Below are positions 35,025-41,593 of a DNA stretch of 42,560 nt, one piece after another. Made by a program: the position numbers and the translations under genes. Numbering within the stretch: position 1 is the stretch's first letter; every line of letters starts with the position of its first letter. Source of the DNA: Oceanispirochaeta sp. M1 (GTDB taxonomy: Bacteria > Spirochaetota > Spirochaetia > DSM-2461); contig NZ_QQPQ01000039.1 of the NCBI RefSeq assembly GCF_003346715.1, positions 1 through 42,560 of the forward strand, given 5' to 3'. Below the pieces are notes generated by a model. That model was not told the DNA's origin. It worked only from the letters and a program-made list of their open reading frames with translations, and did no database searches.

Positions 35025-36019
35025 AGACCTGTAACTGCCGTCCAGAGTTCCTTATCCACCTCAATAAAACCCTTTGAAAGAATGGACTCTTTACTCTTGA
35101 GACTGCCCTGACCCGGAAAGTAGATGTCAGGGTATAGATCTCGGAGTATTGTTTTCATTTTACTATTTCTTTAAGAGAATTCACCGGGACCAAGCAGTTT
35201 CTCCACATTAATACTGATAGCGGTCTGTGAGTAATTACCCCTTAGACCGGTTTCATTCTCGTCCTGATTGAGAATATTACCCCCAGCCAGTACGGAGCTC
35301 ATCATTTCGACCCAGATCGCCAGGCCGAATCCCTTATGCTCAGCCATAGGCATAAAGAGCTGGCTGTCCATTACATCCTGAGGATTTGTCGTGGGCTTTC
35401 CCTCTTTATCCCGCCCCCAGTATTCAGGAATAGATTTCCCTTCTTTTATATACTTCCCCATCTTTCCATAGGAAGAGTAGGCAAAACAGATATCAAACAA
35501 CAGTGAGCTGTCATCTGCTGAGGCACTGTAACCGAAGGGATTGTTTCCCATTAGATCTTTATCAGCTCCCGGGAGGCTTAAGCCCGCCGGAGATTTGGAC
35601 ATAACTGTTGTAAAAAATCCCTTCTCTTCGGCATACTCCGTATAGGGTGCGGCGGCAAGAAAGTGGTTGCTGTTTCTGATAGTTGCAAAACCGATTCCGT
35701 GCTCTTTGGCCAGATCCATGCTCTTCTCGGTGACGTGCATGGTACAGAGTTCTCCCATACCGTTATCACCGTCATAGAGTTCCATGGCTCCCATGCCTCC
35801 GATTTTTTTAATATCAGGCCGGGGATTGGTCTGTCCGTTGTCAAGATATATATAACGGTCCGGGAGGCTGTCTATTTCGTGATGACCCACACCCCTGAGT
35901 GTGGCTCTGTAATAAACCCCGGCAACAACTGCTGCGCCCTCTTTATCTAAACCGTGACTGCATAAAGCATCTGTAAGATTTTTTTTAAGTTGATCCGCGT
36001 ATACTTTTATCTTTTCCAT
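35021..36019 (-). pseudogene. Malate/L-lactate dehydrogenase (LDH2) family oxidoreductase, split by an in-frame TAA
   Basis: The family (YlbC/YiaK/AllD type, NAD(P)-dependent) shows RGVGHHEIDSLPDRY, ELYDGDNGMGELCT, RNSNHFLAAAPY, GNNPFGYSA and HKGFGLAIWVEMMSSVLAGG. Translation stops at TAA (35171-35173) after 282 residues, which is short. The reading frame continues without a shift: RNSK, then 45 residues with PDIYFPGQGSLKSKESILSKG and DKELW, up to a second stop at 35021. That tail is exactly what LDH2 proteins have at their C-terminus (PGER...GI-VDE-LW). The intact gene would encode about 331 residues, the family norm. This is therefore a nonsense mutation, a sequencing error or a readthrough site. 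The start is 18 bases after the MAF gene in a minus-strand operon. Confidence 0.8.
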
Positions 36020-36037
36020 GAACTGATTGTATTAGCT

Positions 36038-37630
36038 TTAAAAACGCCTGTACAGACTGCGTGCTTCTTTCATGACACGGAAAAGAAAGGCGGGAGCCGT
36101 GTTGGGTAGAGACTGTCTGTCAGGAAAATGAAAGTAGAGATAATCACAGCCAAGAAGGAGGGGGATAATCTCTTCCTCATTCAGTTTCCCCTTGCATATC
36201 TTGTCCCAGCACTCAATGAGAGACAGGAGTTTCTCTTTTTCCTGTTTAATCAGAGCATCTATAAGAAGGGGATTATTCAGGTCGGATACAGATCTTCGGG
36301 GAGCCTCATCCGTGGTCATCTCCTCTCCGATTTTCAGATATCCGGAAAACTCATTTGCCTCCAGAGAAGGAATATTTAATTTCATTCCCCTTTCGGCAAG
36401 GTTGTAAACATTATTGGGAATACTTCCGGCAATATCTTCCAGCTGCCGTGCATAGCTCTCCAGTATGGGGTTGCTGACCGCTCCGGGTGGTAGGGCATCG
36501 GCTTTCTTCGAGGGACGGCTCTTTGAGAAGCTATACCAGACATCCCCTGCCAGTCGACCTTCCTGGAGATAACACCAGTCATGAAAAGGAGTGCCCCGGG
36601 CATGTGTTTTACCCTCTACATAGGAAAAATCAAGTCCGGTAATAAATACATCTCTTTCGGTAATCATTCCCGCCAGATAAAGAGCAGCCACACCCACAGA
36701 ACCCAGGGGTGGAATCTCTTTGGGCAGAACATCCTGATCCTTTAATGATTTATGAAGCTGTGTATCCTGAAAAGAGGATGCAAAAAAATAATGAGTATGC
36801 ATCCCCTGTCTCAGAGATGCCGGATAAGCCGTAATATCCGAGAAGAGATCGATCTTTTTATTCAACAGAGGATAAAAATCCTTCAAGTTGTAGAACTGAG
36901 CCTCAAGGTTTACAACACCGTCTGGAATAATCCCCTGACGGCTTAAGCACTGGACTGCCGTATCCACAGCCAACAGATAAATACGGTCTCTGTTTTTCCT
37001 GATAAGAGGAACCGTTTTTTCAAGTGATTCCCCCGCACCGCAAAGAACGACAGCCTTATCAGTCGAAAAGGCATCAATATTTTTTTCTTTGAGATATTTC
37101 AGATTCGAGATAAGGTTTCTGATCCAGAGGGTCCCCATCCGAGCCATGGTGAGGCGGTTCTGCCAGTAGTTTCTCAAAAAATGCTGAAGGATAGAGAACA
37201 TGTTGTCATAAACAGCCTTGTGAAGCTGATACCCGCTGTTCAGGGGGATAAGTCTGCAGTGACGGTAATTTCCATCCTGCAGCTGACGAAACACTTCATA
37301 GAGACCCGAACTGCTGTCGGTTCTATAACAGATGAATTTCCTATCCTCTGATAATGCATCCAGAAAGGGGGCGCATACAGCCATAAGAGACTGATCCGAT
37401 TCAATCCCCACAAGTATTGAGCTCTCAGGGATCTCTGTTATAAATGAAGCGATCCCGTAACCCAGAAGGGGAGACGGGATCAAATATATGCAGTTTTCTT
37501 CTAGAGGAATCTGCTTTACCGCCCTTTCTGCTGCCGCAGAAGGGGAGTATCTTGAATAGAGAGGCCTTCCCTGACACAGAATATTTGCTTCTCCATTGGA
37601 GCTCTGTGTCAGTGCAGCCGTTTCTATCAT
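36038..37630 (-). CDS. Motility accessory factor (MAF)/DUF115 family protein, putative glycosyltransferase
   Basis: A 530-residue protein with the DUF115/MAF core at about residues 195-380: VVLCGAGESLEKTVPLIRKN, IYLLAVDTAVQCLSRQGIIPDGVVNLEAQ, and VFITGLDFSYVEGKTHARG. In Campylobacter and Aeromonas, MAF proteins add nonulosonic acids to flagellin (known). Several spirochaetes carry such genes. There is no signal peptide or membrane helix. It starts nine bases after the SurA-like gene stop and is followed by the broken dehydrogenase. The exact substrate cannot be told from sequence. Confidence 0.78.
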   Translation of the reverse strand: MIETAALTQSSNGEANILCQGRPLYSRYSPSAAAERAVKQIPLEENCIYLIPSPLLGYGIASFITEIPESSILVGIESDQSLMAVCAPFLDALSEDRKFICYRTDSSSGLYEVFRQLQDGNYRHCRLIPLNSGYQLHKAVYDNMFSILQHFLRNYWQNRLTMARMGTLWIRNLISNLKYLKEKNIDAFSTDKAVVLCGAGESLEKTVPLIRKNRDRIYLLAVDTAVQCLSRQGIIPDGVVNLEAQFYNLKDFYPLLNKKIDLFSDITAYPASLRQGMHTHYFFASSFQDTQLHKSLKDQDVLPKEIPPLGSVGVAALYLAGMITERDVFITGLDFSYVEGKTHARGTPFHDWCYLQEGRLAGDVWYSFSKSRPSKKADALPPGAVSNPILESYARQLEDIAGSIPNNVYNLAERGMKLNIPSLEANEFSGYLKIGEEMTTDEAPRRSVSDLNNPLLIDALIKQEKEKLLSLIECWDKICKGKLNEEEIIPLLLGCDYLYFHFPDRQSLPNTAPAFLFRVMKEARSLYRRF

Positions 37631-37639
37631 ATTAACTTA

Positions 37640-39187
37640 TCAGGACTCTTCGGGAAAAACACGACCGTAAGTCTTGTTGAACTCATCCTTGAACTTGGGT
37701 GAATCAAGGAAAATACCCTGAAGCTCACTCTGTTTATACTGTGACAGTTCACTGGCAAGTTCTGCTCTTACATATGTCTGATACTCTTCAGGATAAGTAA
37801 AACCTTCCTGCTCATCGATCAGTGAAAAAACAACAACTGAACGATCAAGAATCATAGGCTGTGATGTTTCACCGGGAGTTTTCAGAATGAATACTTTTGC
37901 AAAGAACTCATCGCTGTAAGCCGCAGCACTGAGGAGGCTGCTGTCTTTCTTGTTGGCAGGGCTGTTCACAATAAAGGGAACATCACCGTATACAGGAGCG
38001 ATAAAACCAGTCTCTCCACTGTCTGTAGCAAACTGTGCCGCTGCTTCTGTAAGAGAGCTGATATGAGCGACAAGAGCCATCTCTTCGGCTTTCATCATAA
38101 GGTAATCTTCAATCACACCGATCTCTTCTCTCTCCATATAAGAACGGATAGTAGAAACCATAACAGTGTCTGTGTAATCAGGAGCAACAGCCGCTTCAGC
38201 CGCCTGGAAAATATACCAGCTGCCTTCAGTAGCAATTACATCACTGTGCTTATCTGCACCCAAAGACATTACAGCAGAAGCCTGCTCATCGCTCAGGAAG
38301 CTGAGAAGAGTATAGTTAAAGGTGGAACCCATGGAACCGCCGTCTTCAGCATATGTATCCTTAGAATATGTTCTTGCAAGATCCCCGAATGATTTTTCAC
38401 CGCTTTCAAGTTTCTTAAGAATAGAAGCAGCCTCATCTTCTGATGATCTGATTGTAATTCTGTTAAGATCGATCTTTTGAAAGAGCTTCTCATTATCTTT
38501 TCCGAAGTTAATAACCTGCTCTTCGGGAAAGGCAGAGTAATCAAGACGTGCATAAGAGAAGTTTTTCTCAGTTGCACCAAGATCAAGGAGAAAATCCATC
38601 ATGGCAGCAGAACGTTTCTGATTATAAAGAGTATCAACGTAATAGGTCTGAACCTTAATATCTTCTTCCAAAGATTTTCTTATCTCTTTAAGTCTTGTAC
38701 CGGAAGTAGCCATATAAGCGTCTTCATCAAAACGGCCGTTGTTATTAAACATACCGCTCTCAATGATTCCCCGGTCAATCCCTCTGGAAGAAACAGAAAT
38801 ACCGGACTCTGCAATTTCATCCAGAATAGCAGTTCTTACTACTGTCTGGTTGAAAGCAGAACGCCAGATAAGCTGTCTGAGGAAATCTACATTCCCATCA
38901 GTTCCAAGAGAATCTCTATACATATTATTAACAGATTCAACCTGCTGAGAAAAATAATTTCCCTGCTTGAAAGTAATAGACTGTTTTCCATATTTTCCGA
39001 AAACCAGCTGACCACCGCCGCTGCTACCGGAACCTGCCATAGCAGGAACTACAACAAAACTGATTACAACAATAACCAGAATAATGATAGTTCCCACCAT
39101 CATGTTCTTCTGTCTTTTCTTGTGTTTGTGCTCTTTGATCTTAGCTGCAGATTTAATATTTGAAACCTTTTTTTCTTCTTGAGACAT
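37640..39187 (-). CDS. Membrane-anchored SurA/PpiD-like peptidyl-prolyl isomerase
   Basis: A 515-residue periplasmic chaperone candidate. A lysine-rich cytoplasmic head (residues 6-28) precedes a single membrane helix (about 30-50, MVGTIIILVIVVISFVVVPA). A SurA-N-type helical domain follows (IWRSAFNQTVVRTAILDEIAESGISVSSRGID). A parvulin-like PPIase domain sits near 245-345 (AASILKKLESGEKSFGDLARTYSKD, GGSMG) and a helical tail closes the protein. The signal-anchor layout matches PpiD more than SurA, but the family split is not certain. AAGGA lies ahead of the ATG, and a promoter is at 39230-39258. It heads a three-gene minus-strand operon. Confidence 0.82.
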   Translation of the reverse strand: MSQEEKKVSNIKSAAKIKEHKHKKRQKNMMVGTIIILVIVVISFVVVPAMAGSGSSGGGQLVFGKYGKQSITFKQGNYFSQQVESVNNMYRDSLGTDGNVDFLRQLIWRSAFNQTVVRTAILDEIAESGISVSSRGIDRGIIESGMFNNNGRFDEDAYMATSGTRLKEIRKSLEEDIKVQTYYVDTLYNQKRSAAMMDFLLDLGATEKNFSYARLDYSAFPEEQVINFGKDNEKLFQKIDLNRITIRSSEDEAASILKKLESGEKSFGDLARTYSKDTYAEDGGSMGSTFNYTLLSFLSDEQASAVMSLGADKHSDVIATEGSWYIFQAAEAAVAPDYTDTVMVSTIRSYMEREEIGVIEDYLMMKAEEMALVAHISSLTEAAAQFATDSGETGFIAPVYGDVPFIVNSPANKKDSSLLSAAAYSDEFFAKVFILKTPGETSQPMILDRSVVVFSLIDEQEGFTYPEEYQTYVRAELASELSQYKQSELQGIFLDSPKFKDEFNKTYGRVFPEES

Positions 39188-39229
39188 AAGTCGTCCTTAT
39201 AACATAATTAAATTAAATGAAGCAACGAA

Positions 39230-39258
39230 AAATTACCATGAAAGGGTATAGCTGTCAA
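39230..39258 (-). promoter_or_regulatory. Sigma-70 promoter of the SurA-like operon
   Basis: On the minus strand TTGACA (39253-39258), 17-base spacer and TAATTT (39230-39235). This leaves a leader of about 36 bases before the ATG at 39187. Confidence 0.6.
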
Positions 39259-39365
39259 CGTGAAACCGCCAAGAATCGCCCCCTTAATGAGTAAGTATAT
39301 ATAATAGGAAGTATCTAGCTATTTTGATTAGCATAATAAATATAAAATCTTTATTCCCAAAGGTG

Positions 39366-39394
39366 TTGACAATATGTCGTTAGAACATTAGATT
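39366..39394 (+). promoter_or_regulatory. Sigma-70 promoter of tRNA-Asp
   Basis: Consensus TTGACA (39366-39371), 17-base spacer and TAGATT (39389-39394), about 14 bases before the tRNA 5' end. Confidence 0.75.
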
Positions 39395-39407
39395 ACGTTC
39401 ATTGCAC

Positions 39408-39481
39408 GGAGGCGTAGCGAAGCTGGTTATCGCGCCGGCCTGTCAAGCCGGAGATCGCGGGTTCGATGCCCGTCGCTTCCG
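39408..39481 (+). tRNA. tRNA-Asp, anticodon GUC
   Basis: The acceptor stem GGAGGCG/CGCTTCC is complete with one G-U pair. The anticodon stem CCGGC/GCCGG holds loop CTGTCAA (anticodon GTC), and the T arm is CGGG-TTCGATG-CCCG. The length of 74 bases is normal. No full CCA is encoded. It is followed by a terminator. Confidence 0.94.
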
Positions 39482-39495
39482 CATAGTTTATTAAG

Positions 39496-39530
39496 GAATG
39501 CCCTAGCAATAGGGCATTCTTTGTTTATTT
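39496..39530 (+). terminator. Terminator between tRNA-Asp and tRNA-Pro
   Basis: GAATGCCCTA (39496-39505) and TAGGGCATTC (39510-39519) make a perfect ten-base-pair stem with a GCAA loop, followed by TTTGTTTATTT. It ends one base before tRNA-Pro begins, so either tRNA-Pro is read by leakage through it or it is a processing hairpin. Confidence 0.85.
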
Positions 39531-39603
39531 CGGGCTGTAGCGCAGGGGCTAGCGCACGCCGTTCGGGACGGTGAGGTCGGAGGTTCAAATCCTCTCAGCC
39601 CGA
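39531..39603 (+). tRNA. tRNA-Pro, anticodon CGG
   Basis: The acceptor stem CGGGCTG/CAGCCCG is perfect. The anticodon stem CGCCG/CGGTG holds loop TTCGGGA (anticodon CGG), and the T arm is GGAGG-TTCAAAT-CCTCT. The D arm AGCGC...GCGC is typical of Pro. No CCA is encoded. The accessory region starts directly downstream, a common place for integration, but no second copy of the 3' end was found. Confidence 0.93.
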
Positions 39604-40251
39604 CTAATTTCCCGCACTAAGCATAAAAACATCAAATACATTTATAAACACCTCTAAGAATCAGCAATAAAACAGCTGAGAGAATTTGAACTGGAATCCC
39701 GGCGCGAAAACCTGGAGCGCAATTCGACAGGATGTCGAATTAGGGATGGAAGAGGGCCTTTCGGTCATCGGCACGATGCCGATGACCGAAAGGCAAATCC
39801 TCTCACTGCGTCACTATTCCCTCCTAAGCACAAACACTCATCAGTTCTATAACCAACAACTCTTAACCACTTTCCCCAATCCAGAGAGGATCTTGAACCG
39901 GAGACTCTATCGCCGGAAAACTAGAACTCTTGTTTAAACCCCGTGCGCACTTATTAAGTAAAAATACTCATCTAACAGCTATGAAACTTAAGATATAAGA
40001 AAAGTAGTGGGCATCCTGGATATTTGAGAGTAAAGTATTAAAAGTTTTTAAATGAATATCTATTTATTTAAAAGAATCATAATGATGCTGTATAAGAAGT
40101 GATTTTCATTGATTATATTAAATGCACCGCAAAATTTTCTTTTACCTTGGCAGATCTTCTAATAATGAGAAAAGAATCTAGAAATTGATGTATAAATGTT
40201 AAATTTGTCAATTTTGATGATTATTATGGGTCATGGTGAGGGGAATACAGT
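39604..40251. other. Long gene-free region downstream of tRNA-Pro
   Basis: About 650 bases without a convincing gene. A short frame at 39686-39937 crosses strong hairpins and has no ribosome site, so I do not call it. The first part (39673-39808) is a multibranched inverted-repeat element listed separately. The second part turns AT-rich and contains GTTAAAT at 40198-40204, which fits a cassette boundary (see the attC-like site). GAGGGG just before 40252 is the ribosome site of the next gene. Confidence 0.6.
39673..39808. repeat. Multibranched inverted-repeat element of unknown type (136 nt)
   Basis: An outer stem pairs 39673-39687 with 39795-39808 (14 positions, one mismatch and one bulged base). 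Inside are a perfect eight-base-pair hairpin AATTCGAC-AGGAT-GTCGAATT (39721-39741) and a perfect 17-base-pair hairpin with arms 39756-39772 and 39778-39794 and loop ACGAT. The latter abuts the outer stem directly. A weaker GCGC/GCGC pairing may form around 39702-39720. Both strong loops are five bases. No T-run follows, so it is not a terminator. It could be a structured RNA, a small palindromic mobile repeat or a remnant of one. I do not recognise it. Confidence 0.7.
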
Positions 40252-40809
40252 ATGAATGAAAGCAAATTAAGTATAGAGATTAACTCAGAACATCCTTCGT
40301 ATATTTGGGCAAAGAATCAGTCTAATTCTGTAAATGCTTTTGGTCATATAGGAACTCATATAGATTGTTATACTAAAGAGCCTGATAAATCGCATTTTGA
40401 ATTAGAAGTTGTAACAATAAACTGCTCAAATAAAATGCCTTCTAGCAAAGAATTAAAATCGCTTGATATTTCAGGTAAGGCGGTTCTCCTTTATACAGGA
40501 AATTTGGAGACAAACGGTTATGGAACACCTGAATATGGAGCTGAATGTACTATCTTGAAAGAAGATGTCTTAGATCAGCTTTTGTCAAAGCATCCATCAT
40601 TCATTATGATCGATAGCTATGGTATAGGAGCTCATGGGGAAGAGCACATTTCATTTGATAAGAAATGTGAGTTTTATAATTGCTTTGTTATTGAAAATCT
40701 TTGCGTTTCAGGAAATATTGCTGAATCAATAAGAGACGTTATTATTGAGATTGATAAAACATCTGATTCTACAGGAAAAAAGTGTTTGGTTACGGCAAAA
40801 TATATTTGA
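40252..40809 (+). CDS. Cyclase family (kynurenine formamidase-like) protein
   Basis: A 185-residue protein of the cyclase/formamidase-like fold. The metal-binding motif appears as FGHIGTHIDC (HxGTHxD), followed by SGKAVLLYTGNLE, the usual second strand, and IMIDSYGIGAHGEEH in place of the active-site region. It is shorter than many family members (about 210-250), mostly in loops. Substrate is unknown; the family includes N-formylkynurenine formamidase and other metal-dependent hydrolases. GAGGGG precedes the ATG. The gene is clearly more AT-rich than the core and lies just upstream of an attC-like structure, so it may be an integron cassette. Confidence 0.8.
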   Translation: MNESKLSIEINSEHPSYIWAKNQSNSVNAFGHIGTHIDCYTKEPDKSHFELEVVTINCSNKMPSSKELKSLDISGKAVLLYTGNLETNGYGTPEYGAECTILKEDVLDQLLSKHPSFIMIDSYGIGAHGEEHISFDKKCEFYNCFVIENLCVSGNIAESIRDVIIEIDKTSDSTGKKCLVTAKYI

Positions 40810-40824
40810 TTGTTTTCTCTGGGC

Positions 40825-40943
40825 ATTTAACAAATCACTTGGAACTGTCATAGCCTTTTAGCACGGATACCTGCAAAAGCAGGTACCGAGCCAATCCTTC
40901 GGAGTACCTCAGGCCGGCTATACAGTTCATGTGGCCGTTATCT
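40825..40943 (+). repeat. attC-like site (integron cassette recombination site), candidate
   Basis: An imperfect palindrome of about 119 bases directly after the cyclase gene. The outer box ATTTAAC (40825-40831) fits RYYYAAC, and GTTATCT (40937-40943) partly fits GTTRRRY, sharing TAAC/GTTA. The inner boxes GAACTGTCATAGCC (40842-40855) and GGCTATACAGTTC (40916-40928) pair fully except for one extra C, which on the folded bottom strand is an extrahelical G as in real attC sites. The centre has a further hairpin (CGGATACCTGC with GCAGGTACCG). The Nudix gene starts 31 bases later. GTTAAAT at 40198-40204 is the exact complement of ATTTAAC, as expected for the start of the same cassette. The spacers (8-10 bases) are longer than usual. 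Confidence 0.55.
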
Positions 40944-40974
40944 AGATTGAGTATTCAATTTATTAAAGGAAGTT

Positions 40975-41379
40975 ATGAGAACATTCGTAGGTGCAGCAAT
41001 TATTTTATATGATCCATTTGATAGAGAAAAAATTCTATTAGATAAAAGAAGCAAAATGAAAAAATCTTTTGCTAGTTACTGGGAGCTACCAGGTGGAGAA
41101 ATTGAAGATTTTGAGACACCAGAAGAGTGCATTCATAGGGAGATCCTTGAAGAACTTGGTACAGATATTATGAATCTCACCTATAGAACAGTTGATATGT
41201 CATACGATAATGGAAATAGATTTATCAATTTTATATTTGAAGGGAATATAGATTTAGAAATGATTCAAAGCAATTCTGATGAAATTGAAGAATATGAAAT
41301 GATCAAAATTAAATCCTTATCAAAGTATAAAACTTGTCACAGAGTGAAAGAAGTTTTGAATTCATATTTAGAAAACTAG
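40975..41379 (+). CDS. Nudix hydrolase
   Basis: A 134-residue Nudix protein that should cleave a nucleoside diphosphate linked to some other group. The Nudix box is intact: GGEIEDF-E-TPEECIH-REILEELGT matches GX5EX7REUXEEXGU. The N-terminal AAIILYD--DREKILLDKRS and SYWELPGGE fit MutT-like members, so nucleotide clean-up is possible but unproven. AAAGGAAG precedes the ATG. The gene is AT-rich like its neighbour and follows the attC-like site, consistent with a second cassette. I found no matching attC box (AGATAAC) downstream of it. Confidence 0.85.
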   Translation: MRTFVGAAIILYDPFDREKILLDKRSKMKKSFASYWELPGGEIEDFETPEECIHREILEELGTDIMNLTYRTVDMSYDNGNRFINFIFEGNIDLEMIQSNSDEIEEYEMIKIKSLSKYKTCHRVKEVLNSYLEN

Positions 41380-41501
41380 GAATGGCTGATTACTAAGAAG
41401 TAAAATAGTCCGTTTAGAAAAATAAAATCGGATAAGTAATAAGAAAAGAAAACTAGATATCAATATTTTGCAACAGTCATCCTTGCAGATCACAATTCTT
41501 G
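41380..41501. other. Short AT-rich spacer between the Nudix gene and the group II intron fragment
   Basis: No gene, hairpin terminator or promoter was recognised. The last bases (CACAATTCTTG, ending at 41501) form the 5' exon of the intron fragment and would hold its intron-binding site. Confidence 0.5.
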
Positions 41502-41593
41502 GTGCGCCTTGAAGCGTACATTTTATATACCAGTGGGTGTAAGTCCCTCCCGGACAATTTTCCATTTATCCGGAAGTAATAAGGACAGCTGAT
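41502..41593 (+). mobile_element. Group II intron 5' end, interrupted by an IS21-family element
   Basis: GTGCGCC at 41502 matches the GUGYG 5' end of group II introns. AGTGGGTGTAAGTCCCTCCC (41533-41552) is the conserved domain I segment. A CCGGA/TCCGG stem and GGAAGTAATAAGGACAGC follow. The homology stops exactly where TGTCAA of the IS21 end begins (41594). Only about 90 bases are visible. The intron may be related to the one whose 3' end opens the window, but the two parts do not overlap, so this cannot be tested here. Confidence 0.65.

Noticed and set aside
38477-39163. A 228-codon plus-strand frame opposite the SurA-like gene
   Set aside because: The minus-strand gene has a membrane anchor, PPIase-like motifs, a ribosome site and a promoter. 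The plus frame has a low-complexity Asn/Ser/His-rich translation and none of these.
39496-39519. Hairpin between the two tRNAs considered as a mobile repeat or recombination site
   Set aside because: A perfect ten-base-pair stem with a GCAA loop and a T-rich tail is what an ordinary terminator looks like.
39580-39700. Near-inverted copy of the tRNA-Pro 3' end (GAGAGAATTTGAACT at 39678) as an integration scar
   Set aside because: Integration into a tRNA gives direct repeats, not inverted ones, and no direct copy of the tRNA 3' end was found. The segment is better explained as part of the outer stem of the adjacent element.
39686-39937. An 83-codon plus-strand frame after tRNA-Pro
   Set aside because: It crosses the 8-bp and 17-bp hairpins, starts without a ribosome site and gives no recognisable protein. 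The inverted-repeat structure explains the sequence better.
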